From Tricholoma matsutake (Eukaryota; Basidiomycota; Agaricomycetes; Agaricales; Tricholomataceae): a DNA stretch of 64,000 nt. The first letter of the stretch is position 1; the number at the start of each line of letters is the position of its first letter. The translations under genes and the position numbers were made by a program. Below, one piece after another: positions 31,951 through 44,280 of the stretch. The notes beneath the pieces were generated by a model. That model had not been told where the DNA came from. It worked only from the letters and a program-made list of their open reading frames with translations, and searched no databases. Where the stretch lies: NCBI GenBank assembly GCA_026075535.2, contig AP026547.1:10106001-10170000 (forward strand). Direction: 5' to 3'.

Positions 31951-34480
31951 GGGTCTGGAGATGGACCTCCTGGTAAGTTGACTCCAGCACTCCCTATGAG
32001 TGCCATTAATCTGTTTACACTCTAGACGACTTCATTGATGATCAGGTTGGACAACTGAAAGATGCGCCAGGGCTCCTGGGGAACAAGCTGCTTGACTGAG
32101 GTGAGGAGGATCTGAACAACTTCTTGTCAGGAATCTTGGAACGGTCACATAACCTGAATGCACAGTGGCCAAGATATGATGACAATGTTGATTTCAACAA
32201 CTCAGACACCCCAGCTGCCATCACTTCACACATGCCAACTAATGCAGACTATCCATTACTGAGGGTTTGCTGTGCTGTGAGCCTCAATTGTTACAATTTT
32301 GTGATAGCCTACTGACTTATTATATCTAGCTAGGGAAGGAGAGTGACGCCATAGCCTACCTGTTTAGGGTTGTGCAACCAGAACACAAGTTGAGGTCTGC
32401 ATTCTCATGGGATTCAGTTTCTGGGTGGTTTTATATCGAGGCCTTCATGAACCCCATGCTGTCTAAGCTGCTACATTCTAACCCACAACTTATTCGCCCG
32501 CAAGAGGGTTTTGGGGCAATTGACATGGAAGAGTGGACTATGCTATTGCATATGGATGATGAAAGGTACCCCTCTGTTGGAGATTGGGTTACCATCTGCC
32601 ATGGATTGTACAAAGGGGATGTAGGCTACATTCTGTCCATCGAGAACTGGGGTCAAATCACCCTTCTTTTAGTTCCTCGCCTCCCTTCCCCTCCCATGGT
32701 TGGTTCTTCTTCTGGAAAAGGAAATGATCTGGTACCTGCACTGACCCCTGCCTGTTTACCAAGGACATGGTGATGAACTTTGCAAGGAACCATGGTGTCA
32801 CACAATTCCAGAAAGGGGAGGACGATTTGTGGTGCATCTTGGGTCATAAGTTCAAGCATGCTCTTGAAGTTAGGACATTCCACCACCATTCAGTCTCGTC
32901 TACCTCTGTCTCCATGCCTAGCAGTACATTTTACAAGTTTAAAAAGGCCCCTCACCCAGACATCATGAACATGACATTCTGTTGCCCTTCAGAATGGAAA
33001 TTTTCTGAAGGTGAATGTGTGGTAGCCATTAAGCCCTCAGAAAAGCGAGGCATTATTAAAGCCATGCATCCTCATTTAGTGGAGGTGGATCTTGAGGATG
33101 GCAAGGGCATAGTGAATGTCCCTTGGTCCAATTTGAGAAAGTATGTTGCCATTGGTGACTTTGCTGGAGTGATAAGTGGAGCTCTCTGTGGAGAAAAAGG
33201 ATGGGTAGTAGAAATTAGTGGTGATGAATTTGAAAGTGTTCAGATTGCTGAATGGTCCGAACACCAAGAAATAAGTGGTGGCATAACAGCTGTTGGAAGG
33301 GGCAGTGTACATGGTAGAGTGCTTCACAACATCCTAATGGTTGGTACACGGCCAAACTTTTGCAACCAACCACTAATCAACCTTTACCAGGGACACCATG
33401 TCCATATAAATTTGGTCAAGGTTATCGACCCGCCACTCACATTTATGAAGCAACAGTCTACATCAAGCAGTACATCGGCAGATCCACTCATTGCCCACCC
33501 AACCTGTCCATTCACATTGGATCCATCAGAGCATGCACCATGGATCAAAATGGAAGTCGTTGTCTGCAAGGTCAAGCATCCAATGAAGGGTTATTGTGCA
33601 ATTGTCAAGGATGTTCTGCCTCTGCAGGAAAATTTAAGTGGCCTCAGAATAACTGCTCAGTTCACCCACATTAACCCTGCCCATCCATTCAAAACTGAGG
33701 TTTTGAACTATGATGACATTGTGGAAGTATTGTATGTTACTCTAATTTCTGTTGGCGGGCATTGTGACTATTTCCTTTGAGTTCCAGTCTCCACTTATAC
33801 AATTTTGCCCCGTCTTTGAGTGACCTCTTCAAACCTCTTCTGAGACATCCTGCAAGGGCTCCGGCACCCCAGCAAACCCCAGCTGATGGTGATAGTTGTA
33901 CCCCCATGCTGAATTACATTCTCTCATCACCCGCTTGGAATCCATCATCACGGACTCCATGGACTCCCCTCCCTGATTTCCCAGAGATCAAGTTGGCTTC
34001 CTCTTCTCATCAGCTGCCTATCTCCCCACAGCAGCAATGTCCAGCACACCCTCTACTAGACTTGCGACTTACTGGTGCAAAAATGAAGGTATCGGTTATG
34101 GGTGGAGAACATAAAGATAAGGAAGTGGCTGTTACAATTATGCAAGTATCTGGGCAACTATCCATCCAGTTCTCACACTACAAGACATCAGGATTCTTGC
34201 CTCTGAAACAGGTTTACCCTCACCCGACACATGACAATGGGCCACTTGTTGTGATTGACGGTGAGCACTGTGGAAAAAATGTTCACTGAATCCACCATCA
34301 ATACAAAGATGGTTGACCAATTGTCATGGTGGCTGTTATCCATTGGATGGAGGATGGTCAAGGAAGTCTCTCGGAGGAATGCTTGGAGTTCAGTCCTGAT
34401 GAACTGTGTGTCAGCCATGAGATGAAGGAGGAAAAACAATGGAATGATGGACTGATGCTGGTCTTCACAAGGAGGTGAGG
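31880..34480 (+). pseudogene. SPT5-like (NGN/KOW) repeat-associated protein, decayed
   Basis: Several segments match a multicopy basidiomycete protein related to elongation factor SPT5. An acidic first exon (FLDIEAQVA then DEEDSDGSG) is followed by an intron at 31973-32025. An NGN-like region (RSAFSWDSVSGWFYIEAF) leads into a KOW motif (VGDWVTICHGLYKGDVGYI, 32570-32630). More KOW-like parts follow (FSEGECVVAI..RGIIKAM, 33000-33060; PWIKMEVVVCKVKHPMKGY, 33540-33600). The tail is GPLVVIDGEHCGKNVH (34240-34286). Two in-frame TGA codons (34287-34289 and 34314-34316) stand where relatives have Arg. After them IHHQYKDG and ELCVSHEMKEEKQWN continue to about 34460. The frame also shifts near 32770 and 33360. 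Its role in the mobile element or host is unknown to me. Confidence 0.7.
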
Positions 34481-35299
34481 AAGATGCATGCAGATAAGTG
34501 ATCAAGTTTTTACAAAGCATAGAATATTTAGATACTCTATAATTTATCCTATGTGCTTGTTATAATTACTTTCTGCTGCTTATTCTGCCCACTGTCATCA
34601 TCTTTCTTTCTCTCATTGTCTATCTTTCTCTTGTCCCCTTGCTTTCTGCCCTGCTTCTTTACTTGTTGGACATTCATGTTGAAGACCGGGTTCACTAGGT
34701 GGCTATTATCAATATAGATCTGGATTGTGACATTCTCCTGTATTTCTGATGGTATGTCATGGCAACCTATCAAGTAAGTATCTTTGCATACCTTTTGTTC
34801 TGATGGTTGGGTACTGACATCTACATCCCCATTAGGGACTGGGCTGGCTTGTCTGGTATCTATGTGGAGTCTTCAGCTTCCATTTGCCTGCAGACAAACC
34901 AGTGCTTACCCGAGACATTGGAGACATCAGGACGGTCAACCCACACCCTATTCTCCAGTAGGCCAAGTTGGTTCTCCACCATATAACTTTCAAGCTCTGT
35001 GTCTGGTTCTGTCAGACTTTCCTCCACATCGGAGGTGCCATCGCTGATGCTAATAATGCTCCCAACACGATGGTGAATAGCAGGACAAATGTGGGGGGAT
35101 TTCTGGTTTGTGGACATTCTATTGCACTGTGGACTTCCTGACTTGTAACCTACTTTATATATTGCAGGTTTCGTTAGTCTACCCACGTGACCACCCACAC
35201 CAAGTTGAAGATCCAGAATGCTAGCAATGTAATGTCTCCCTGTGCATTTATGTTATTTGCATCTGTCAGCTTCTGATACCATCAACTAACATTGTTCGC
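34481..35299 (-). other. No assigned gene; unassigned minus-strand open stretches
   Basis: Minus-strand stretches 34773-34549 (Lys-rich, QGRKQGDKRKIDNERKK) and 35198-34860 (acidic centre ISDGTSDVEESLTEPD, then KHWFVCRQ) are open but match no family I recognise. They are CpG-poor, and could be exons of a decayed transposon protein. Confidence 0.25.
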
Positions 35300-35910
35300 C
35301 CAAGGTCTGGCCTAGAGCAATGAGAGTCGCCATGTACTTTGAGCCCAAATCCAGTCTAGCGAAATGCATCCCCTGAACATGTTAATTGCATCCCTGGCTT
35401 TGCGCCCACTCCCTTACCCAATGCCCAAGCTCCAGCCTAGAGCAATGAGAGTCGCCGTGTACTTTGAGCCCAAATCCAGTCTAGCAAAATGCATCCCCTG
35501 AATGTGTTAATTGCATCCCTGGCTTTGCACCCACTCCCTTACCCAATGCCCAAGCTCTGGCCTAGAGCAGTAAGAGTCACCGCATACTTTGAGCCCAAAT
35601 CCAGTCTAGCAAAATTCATCCCCTGAACATGTTAATTGCATCCCTGGCTTTGTGCCCACTCCCTTACCCAATGCCCCAAGCTCCTGCCCCAAGCAATGAG
35701 CACAATTTCCACCCATACATTAAGTCTAGTCTATAGAAATTCATTGCCCTGAATGTGTTAATTGCATCCCTGTCTTTGCAGCACCTCCTGCTTCCAACAC
35801 ACAAGCTCTGGCCTTGAGCAATGAGCCACTGCATACATTAAGTCCAGTCTACATGAAATGTGTCCCCCTGAATGCATTGATCACATCCTGTCATCATTTC
35901 CAGGAACATT
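35300..35910 (+). repeat. Satellite array, five copies of a 125-bp unit
   Basis: Units begin with (T/C)CTGGCCTAGAGCAATGAG at 35306, 35431, 35556, 35682 and 35807, a steady 125-126 bp period. The first three copies are nearly identical; copies four and five are more diverged. Differences are mostly C/T and G/A. Other landmarks in each unit are GAGCCCAAATCCAGTCTAG, GTTAATTGCATCCCTG and ACTCCCTTACCCAATGC. There is no coding sense across the unit. Confidence 0.9.
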
Positions 35911-37560
35911 CAAGTTGTCCTGTGTGCAAAACGTGGTCCTCAACTTCTAGTTTCTTTGACCCTTGTGCCAGAAGACTTATCTTGTGGTTCGCCTCTGCAG
36001 TGCATAGACTATACATGGATCTTATCCTTTGTTGAGTCCTTAAGAGCATGTTGTTACCTACCAATCCTCATGGCGAAAACTTCAGTGTCTAAGAAACCCA
36101 AGCAAGGTGGTAAGGCAAAGTTGGTGTCAACCTCTCTTGCAAAGAAAGTGGGAGGTTAGTGTTTCACTATTTTGCATTGAGACATTATCACTTACTGTGC
36201 TACACTTGACTAGGGACAGCAGCAAAAACCTTGGAGGCTCAGTTGAAGGAACTAAAGGGTGCAGTTGCCATTTTTCTCCTTTGTACATTCCTGACAACCA
36301 TCATCAGCTGAGAATGATGTCTTGTGCAAGGCTGCAGCTGCTAAATAAAACACCGCGATGATGATACCATGGCCACCCAGAGGAAGCAGCGTCACTGGTA
36401 ACGGATTCAACTTACAAACTGCGATGCGCCTTGAGGATGATACTGATTTGTACACTGCCCTTCACATAAGTTGATCCCTTGTGCACATAGCCTTTCTGAG
36501 GATTAGTAGTGTTGTGTCCGGGACTTAACTGCCACAGCCGGGCTTGACTGTTCTGTTATGTGGCACTGCCAACCAAAGCTGGTCATTGCCAAAATCATTG
36601 CAATGGTACATTCTTATCTGCTTTCTTACTTCATTCTTAGATGGATCTCCTAGGCTCAAGAGCACCACCACTACTTCAAGTGTTTCCTGCACAGTTGGGT
36701 GGTTGAAGAATTTATTAAGTCCAGTCTGAAGAACAAGCATGCCTATGCCCATAAATGCAGATATTTTGCTGTAATGACAAACTTGGATGACATAGTGGAT
36801 GAGGGCAAGAAGGATAGGGACAACACAGAGGATACAGACAATGTGGAGGACAATGCAGGGGATGTGGGGGATGTGGAGGATGCAGAGGATGACATAGAGG
36901 ATGAAGGTGACAAGGGGAAGGGACTCGAAGAGGATAGGTAGCTCAGATGATGATGCTTGAAATGTGATCATGCTCTGTATGTATGGCCTGAATTTCAGAC
37001 AATAACAAATGATTTCCAATGGGGGGGGACCACTACCCATAACAGTTGAAAAGTCACTGCTAGCAGTATGAAACCTGTTGATAAAACTACTACATAAAGT
37101 GGATGAATTCTTCCACTCTCAAAGAACCTGGAAAGTTGATGAAATTCAACCTGGGTAGAGGTTGTTATTCTCACCCATATAAAGATGAAAACAATCCATG
37201 GGATGGTATGAATTAGGACAAATTCTGTGAGGAATTTATCCCTTTGACACCTGTAAATGGGGGGGGGGGAAATTCCTTCTTTCCCCTTACAGTTGATGAA
37301 ATTCAGCCCATGTAGAGGAGTGTTATTTTTGCCCATATAAATATGAAAACCATCCCATGGGATGAATTTGGTGTAGGATGGACTGGGGACAAAATTCAGG
37401 AGGTTTTCATCCCATTGACTCATCCCTTGCATATAGAAAAAAACCTCCTTTTTCACTCCTCTTAGGGGTAGATTTTCAGTCCAACTCCTGATGAAACTTA
37501 TTCCATTCTGGGGTTTATCAATACATGAAAACTATACCATAAATATATCAATTTACACTA
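35911..37560. other. No assigned gene; local tandem duplication
   Basis: Short frames (36070-36159, Lys-rich; 36699-36940, Asp/Glu-rich repeats of DNVED type) match nothing I know. A roughly 155-bp unit is duplicated at about 37133-37290 and 37290-37440 (GTTGATGAAATTCA.., CCCATATAAA.ATGAAAAC, CCATGGGATG). G runs occur at 37020-37028 and 37259-37268. Confidence 0.35.
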
Positions 37561-37599
37561 TTTAAAGGTGTGAAATGTGGGATGGGTTTCCTACTCTGC

Positions 37600-38650
37600 A
37601 GGCCCCATAGTGTCCCACAGCCAAGGGTCCACAAACAGCCTCCTCATCTTAACAAGAGATCTTCCACCTACAATGTCTATGATAACTATTTGGGCAATAA
37701 TGCCACAAATTGTCAATCAGGTGTCAGAGCCCTGGGCATGGGACTCTTGAACATGAATGATGATGATGATGATGTAGACGACAATATTCAGTCCAAACCT
37801 CAACCCCAATCACCCACAATTCTGCCATCATTGAAGCATGCAGCACTCACAGCAGCCACTTCTGCTGCTAAAAGCCCAGGCTCCCCACTCCCACAGTATA
37901 TCACTCAACCATGACCAGGTTATGTTGCTCCCATAGCTGCACTTAAGCTAGCACATCCAGAGGCTGCTGCTTTTCCTCTGTGAAACCTTCCTCCTGCTGC
38001 AGGCAAGGACCCTTTGAACTCAAGAACCCTTTTGAAGGCCTGCTCTCATCTCCCCACACTCCTTACCAGCCTATGCCCTCTCCTTCTCCCTCCATGACTG
38101 AACTGCTCCAGCTCCAGCCTCCCATCACTCCCATCACACCCATCTTCATGTGTCCCACCCAGCCTTCTATCACATGCTCTGATTCTGCTATTCCACATCC
38201 TTGAAAGCCTATCATGTGTAGTGATACCAAAGGTACTTTGTTACTGAATCATGAGGAAAAGGGTGATGACTTCTGGAGGCATTTCAGCATGGTTACGCAA
38301 GTCGAGGAATGATCCAGACATGAAGCTTGAATCACAATGACCCAAACCACCTCCCACAGCACCCTGTTCCTCCCTGCTCGACCCTCTTGCCCACATTGTC
38401 AACTGTGAGCCCACCAGAGCCACCACAAACTGTTACATGCCTCCTGCATCACCAATGATGCCATCTATGCCCCTCATCTATGCCTCTCGCTCCCTGTTCA
38501 CCTCCCAATCTCATGCCCCTGCCCCTATTCTGCCCAGCACAACTGCCACATCACTGTTGCCATGTCTGTCAATGACTCCCAAAACCCCCACCCTGCTCCT
38601 CTCGTGCCTGGCAACCTCTCGACTCATTTCATGCTGTATGGTGTCATTTG
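37600..38650 (+). other. CpG-poor C-rich sequence, possible non-coding LTR-element interior
   Basis: Composition (CCA/CATC/CCCC-rich) resembles the minus strand of the non-coding interior at 56040-58570. Frames at 37570-37914 and 37980-38204 are open but repetitive and unassigned. Together with the LTR start at 39123 it may be the body of a second copy of that element. Confidence 0.3.
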
Positions 38651-39192
38651 AGGCCATTAACTTTCCTTAGCACTACCTAGTGGTCTCTGCACCCTCATTT
38701 CACCAGCATCGACTCTCCTTGCGACCCCACTTTATGTTTTTGGCCCCTCAGAACCTTGTCGCTGATGCAGCCCCCACCACGGTTCCCCACCCTCATCACG
38801 GTTCCACACCCTCACCCTGTCCTCACCACTGCAATCAATGCCACTCGCTTGTCTCCTGTCCATGTCCCCAGCACTGTCCACATCACCAGCCCCATCCATG
38901 TCACCAGCACTGTCTACATCACCAGCCCCATCCACGTTACTAGCCCCATCCATGCCACCAGCACTATCACCACCCCATCCACATCCTTCTCCTTGCCCAT
39001 CCTCGTCAATGCCCACTTATGACTCAGTGTTTTAGTAAACATGTAAAGTTATTTTTGTTTACCATGACCATGTTTACCTTGCCCCCCCCCCCCCCGGTTA
39101 TTTTTTTTGGAGTATGAGAGAGTGTAAGAGTGCCTCTTACATCATCAAACCATTATCACATGTTATTCCATTAATATATAGTCACACAACTT
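38651..39192 (+). repeat. 3' end of a second LTR-LARD copy (C-rich interior, PPT, LTR start)
   Basis: 38740-38990 is a CATCACCAGCCCCATCCATG-type minisatellite matching the interior of the element at 55396-58758 in reverse. GGAGTATGAGAGAG (39109-39122) is a polypurine tract, and TGTAAGAGTGCCTCTTACAT (39123 on) is the LTR start. The LTR matches up to about 39181 with a 20-odd-bp deletion and then stops, so the copy is truncated. A run of C at 39081-39095 and (AAT)n at 39458-39476 are nearby. Confidence 0.6.
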
Positions 39193-41607
39193 TTAGAGAA
39201 ATGATCTGCACAGAACGATTTGAATTCAGAATTACTACAATCCTGTGCAAACAGAATTTCAATTGATGCTCATAAAAAAATGCCAATAGATTTTTAAGTT
39301 TTAAATTCCTAATTTGGAAGGTGCTACATAAGTAACTGCATTAATGTCACATCACATTGTATCCATATGCTCATATTCTAGGACCTCTCATACAATAATT
39401 ATGCCAAAGAAATGACTCTTCAATCTTAAAAATCTTGGCAGCTGGGCTGGCATAAAGAATAATAATAATAATAATGGTGAGGCAGAGGCAGTTGACAAGG
39501 AAAATGTGCATTTGCTTGATACAGTCCTGAGAACAGTAAGCTAACAGAGGGCAAATAAACCCAAATGATATCCTTCCTCACAAGACATGTCCCAGCAGGT
39601 CATTTGAAATGGTTAGAGAGCCAAGACCAGACCATACCTGGTACCCATCCATTAGATCAGTCCTCCAGCAACTGAGCAGCACTCTTCTGTTTGGTGCATT
39701 CATGAGTGGTGAGGTAGTGCAGGAGTCAGAGAACACTCCCAGGGACAGTCAAGGCCCTACTGAGGATGAGGTTTGGGAGGATGATGAACCTGTGCAGCAG
39801 CACTATGATAATGGTCCTATTGGTGACAGTGATGATGATACTGATACAGAGGCACCTAATAAAGTACTGGAGAAGCCAAAAAAAGGTCTTTTCATGTTCC
39901 CTCCATCGATAGAACAGGCAGAGAAGGCATATAATGACCTCACAAACATCTTAAAGCCATGGTGGATCAGCAATGAAGCTTTTCTGCTTCAATTATATCG
40001 ACATGTCAAAGAAGGCTATGGCAGGTTTGCAATGGCAAGCTGCATCCCTCCAGACAGCACGGAGCCTTGGACACAACACATATATGGCCTGAACTTTGCA
40101 TGAATGGACTTGAGAGTTCATAAACAACCCAGAATTCATTTCTGAGCACCACCAGAAGGTATGCACTGGTAAATCACTTCTTGATGATGAGGATTTTGCA
40201 CAGGAACTTCACCTTCATTTGCAAAGTATTGGGGAGTATTGCACAACAGATCACATTGTGCAGTATGTTGCACATCCTGAGGTTTTGGAAAAATTGAATC
40301 AGACAAAGACTATTTCACATGCAATAGCTCATCAGTGGATTAAAAAGATGGGATATTGATGGCAACCTTGTCCATGGGGCCAATATGTAGATGGTCATGA
40401 GAGGGCAGATGTGGTTGATTATCATGAAAAGATCTTCCTACCTGCAATTAAGGAACTCAAGCCAAAAACAAGGAAGTGGGAATGCGATGGGGAAGAAGAA
40501 GCTGTTGAAAATGGCTGCTGTACTGTACTCTGGTTTCATGATGAGTCAAGGTTTTATGCACATGATCGGAAAAAGAAATGTTGGGTGCATAAGTCAGAAA
40601 AGGCGAAACTGTTGATGGTTCTCAACCTGGAAAAACCACCAAATATGTCAATGAGGCAATCAATGATGTTATGCAAGTCAGAGGAAGGGCACAAGATGTT
40701 CCAAATGTCTGTGGTCAGACCAATCATATGTCTACTGGTTAATATCAGCCATAGACATAGTCCAATGAGAGAGGAAGGCACTTGGCGAGGTCTGATGCAG
40801 TATTGATCAATATCAATGAAGGTCAATGAAGATCGATAAGAACAATATCAAGTGACTTATATCAATGAAAGTCAATATGTGAATTTCGAGGAGTTTATTC
40901 ACAAAAAATTGTATCAAAGGAAGATAGTCGATAACTGTGATGTGCTGGATTAATTTCAAACATCAGGACTTAAGTAGGATGATGGTTGATTGAGAGTGAT
41001 GCTAGTCAAAGAGGTTTCTCGATGATCGAGAAAACTCATAGAAGGTTTTTGAAGCTAGAAAATATTTTGGACTTTTAACACTTTATGTGAGGCAATGTAT
41101 GAAGATCATTCCTTCTCTTTTCTGCTGTTACAAGGTAGATACTACAGGCTTTTATATGTTTTAAGAGAAACTTCCTAAAATGGTATAGGAAACATGTGTA
41201 GGAACATGAGGCAAAAGGATATGATATAGATCAAGAGGCCAAAATGAGACTAGAGTTCAAACAAGAAGGTGATGTATCATCTGATGCAGGAGTAATAAGA
41301 AGAGGAAACCAAAAGGAGACTGTCCTTTGTAGGGACTGTGCAAAATGTTGTGATAAGCCTCCCAGCAGGTTCTGTAGGCAATAAGGGCTTGGAACAAGGC
41401 TGTCCTACTATCAGCAGGTCTGAACACAAGGTAGAATACTTCCTAGTGCATGGTACTTGATCATTAAGTCAACAAACACAGTCAGTACTTTACACTCCCC
41501 CCCCAGTCTGAGTGGACTCTGCTCAGACAACATCAATTGTGCATTTTTTACACTTTTAAAGTACTGTCCAAGTAAAGTCCAAGTTTCAGTCTTATAAGTC
41601 TCACAAA

Positions 41608-41700
41608 ATGATTTGTGCACAGCAGGAATTGAACCAACAGCCTTCTGGACTAGCAATCACATGATGACGAAACATGCACACTCCACCACTTAAGCCAAGT
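41608..41700 (-). repeat. tRNA-derived SINE-like segment
   Basis: On the minus strand TGGCTTAAGTGG (41697-41686) fits a pol III A box and GGTTCAATTCC (41645-41635) a B box at tRNA spacing. The following tail GTGCACAAATCATTTTGTGA matches the tail of the segment at 60262-60348, so the two belong to one SINE family. Stems do not pair as a functional tRNA would. Confidence 0.6.
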
Positions 41701-41879
41701 AGTCATTTAAAGTTATATACATTATATCTATTTATTACTGAAATCTAATTTTTTATATATCATGAATAGATTATTAAATTCACCCCCTTGCATCTGTGTG
41801 AGGGGTAATTAATATGTATAATACTAAGCCCTCCCCTCGCAAGCTCGAGGGGAGGGCACCATACCTATCAATTATAAAA

Positions 41880-43050
41880 ATCATATTTGTAATGGTTTAT
41901 ACCAAGATCAGTAATGGTTTGTATTGAAGTCAACAACATTTTGTAATAGTTTATACCAAAGTCAGTAAACAAGTCTGTAATGGTTTGTATTGAAGTCAAC
42001 AACATTTTTGTAATAGTTTATAAGGTCAGTAAAGGTTTGTAACAAAGTCAGTAAACAAGTTTGTAATGGTTTGTATTGAAGTCAATACTATGTTTGTAAT
42101 AGTTTATACCAAGGTTGGTAAAGGTTTGCAACAAAGTCAGTAAACAAGTCTGTAATAGTCTGTTTGTATTGAAGTCAATAATATGTTTGTAATAGTTTAC
42201 ACCAAGCATAACAAAGTCAGTAAACAAATTTGTAATGGCTTGTATTAAAGTCAATACATTTTTGTAATAGTTTATGCCAAGGTCAATAAAAGTTTGTAAC
42301 AAAGCAGTGAACAAGTTTGTAGTGGTTCATATTGAAGTCAGTAATGTGCTTCTAATGATTGACTTAGTACTATAAATATGTTGACTAAAAAATGACTTAC
42401 AAAAGTCATTACTTAACTTGCAATAGGTTGTCAGGTTGATTTCACATTTAAGCTTACCAAATGCCACAGTATTAACCTTTGAATATAAACATTAATTTGT
42501 TGTTTACCCATTTAATCATGCAAGACTTACAAAAATGACATGTGTGAATGAATGAGCCATACAGTTGGCAGTGTGAGTTGTTTGGTCATGTTGTGTGCAG
42601 ATACCGTGAGGCGTGAAAGTAGGTGTCCACTATATTGCGTGCATGAAGTCACTGCAAACTTGTACTGACTGGTTTACAAGCTTTGCCAACTTGATTATAA
42701 ACTCTTACTGACCTCATTTCACACATTGACTGACCTTATTTACATACTTTTACTGACTTGATTACAAACTGTTACTAACATCATACCATTACAAACTTTT
42801 ACTGACCTCATTACAAAATTTCCCTGATCTCATTACAAACTTTTGCTGACCTCATTACAAAAATTTGTTGACTTCATTACCAACTTTTACTGACCTCATT
42901 ACAAAACTTTACTGACCTCATTACAAAACTTTATTGACCTCATTACAAAACTTTACTGACCTCATTACAAAACTTTATTGACCTCATTACAAAACTTTAC
43001 TGACCTCATTACAAAACCTTACTGACCTCATTACAGACCTTCACAGATAT
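41880..43050. repeat. Two inverted minisatellite arrays
   Basis: The left array (41885-42360) repeats GTAATGGTTTGTATTGAAGTC and AAAGTCAGTAAACAAG-type units. The right array (42700-43045) repeats CTGACCTCATTACAAAACTT with a period near 23 bp. The right unit is the reverse complement of the left type. Their mirror arrangement around 42360-42640 looks like sub-terminal repeats of a further nested element, but I could not fix its ends. Confidence 0.7.
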
Positions 43051-43139
43051 CCAAACTACTAATTTCTTTGGGGTATCTTTTATGAATAGTTTAATTGAAT
43101 ATAATAACTATAGATATCAAAGGACAAAAAATACAAAAA

Positions 43140-44070
43140 GTCCCCCCCTCGTTGTCATTCCTCCATTGTCGCTCCCCTCTCCCCTTTGTCATTTCCCTTT
43201 GTCGTTCCCCCCTCCCCTTTTCATTGTCGTTCCCCCTCTTGTTGTCATTCCCCCCTTTTCATCTCCGGGGTGCTTGGTGGGCCTCATTGTCATTCCACCT
43301 GTGGTCCACCCCACAAGCAGTTGCTCATGAGGCTGGGGGTGGGTGGTGTGTTCCATTGTCATTGTCCCCCCCTCTCATCTCCATCATTGTCCCATCATCA
43401 TGGTTGTTCTCCCCCCCTCTTGTCTCCTCCCCCCTCATTGTCATTGTCCGCTGTTGTTGTCCCTGTCGCTGTCATTGTTGTTGTTGTCCACTGTTGTTGT
43501 TGTTGTCCCTCCCCTCCCATCATTGCTGGTTCATCGTTGAGCACCAGTGATCCACCTTGTGAGCAGGGGCTTGCAACAGTGGTTGCTGGTGCTGGTTGTT
43601 GGCCTTCTCGTTCCTCCCACTGTCCCTTCCTATCGTCCCCATCATCTGTTTCATTGGCCCCTGCCATCTTGTCATCATTGCTATCAATAGTTTAAATTAG
43701 TACCTACAAAAGTTTGTTAGTAAAGAAGGAAAGGAATGAGAAAAGAAAAGAAAAACTTACTTGCAGCCCAAGAGATGTCAATGGATGTCTCTTGGGCCTT
43801 TTCTTGTCATTTGCTGCTGCTCCTTGTTCATTGTTGTCATCTTGTCTCATTGTCTCGTTGTCCAGTTGTCTTGTCCAGTCATTGTCTCATCCAGTCGTCA
43901 TCCTGTTGTCCTGTCATCCAGTCATCTCATCCCATCATGTTGTCATTATAATCAAACCTATTACTAATGAATAATGAGTTAGTTAAGCAAAACAACAAAG
44001 AACATTTAAAAAAATACTTACTAGTGGCCCAAACAATGATAATGTCATTTGTGCCCTGCTTCTGTCTTTG
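43140..44070 (-). other. Exon-hairpin-intron modules in element B
   Basis: On the minus strand two clean introns follow hairpins. The first is 44021-43958: the hairpin within 44026-44055 pairs TTTG(T)GCC with GGCCCAAA arms, donor CACTA|GTAAGT, TTAACTAACTC, acceptor AATAG; 64 bp. The second is 43760-43704: hairpin arms GCCCAAGAGA and TCTCTTGGGC, perfect over 10 bp; donor GCAA|GTAAGT, TACTAAC, acceptor TGTAG; 57 bp. The blocks between are CATTGTC/CCCC-rich with a GAGCAGTTGCTC core at 43315-43330. No known domain is encoded. Confidence 0.55.
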
Positions 44071-44200
44071 GTTTGTGAGGTAGGAGAAGGCGGCGTCATT
44101 GCAACTTGACAGTAGTGATGTGTTGATGATGCGGCTGTGTGCTTTGTAAAACACAGCCACTGGGTGTTGTATGTACAGCATTGCTTTTCCAAGAGAGAAA

Positions 44201-44280
44201 AGCTATTGTAGTGTAATGGTTAGGCTCATTTGCTTCATTACATAAGCTATGTCAAAGTGAGGGTTCAAATCCCTACTGTT
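44201..44280 (+). repeat. tRNA-like segment
   Basis: TAGTGTAATGGTTAGG (44209-44224) matches an A box and GGTTCAAATCC (44262-44272) a B box at normal spacing, with a T-arm-like GAGGGTTCAAATCCCTAC. The acceptor arms do not pair, so this is more likely a tRNA-derived repeat head than a working tRNA gene. Confidence 0.5.

Noticed and set aside
35300..35910. CRISPR array
   Set aside because: Units are 125 bp and contiguous with no unique spacers, and the DNA is eukaryotic.
44201..44280. Functional tRNA gene
   Set aside because: A and B boxes are good, but acceptor and anticodon stems do not pair and no proper anticodon loop forms.
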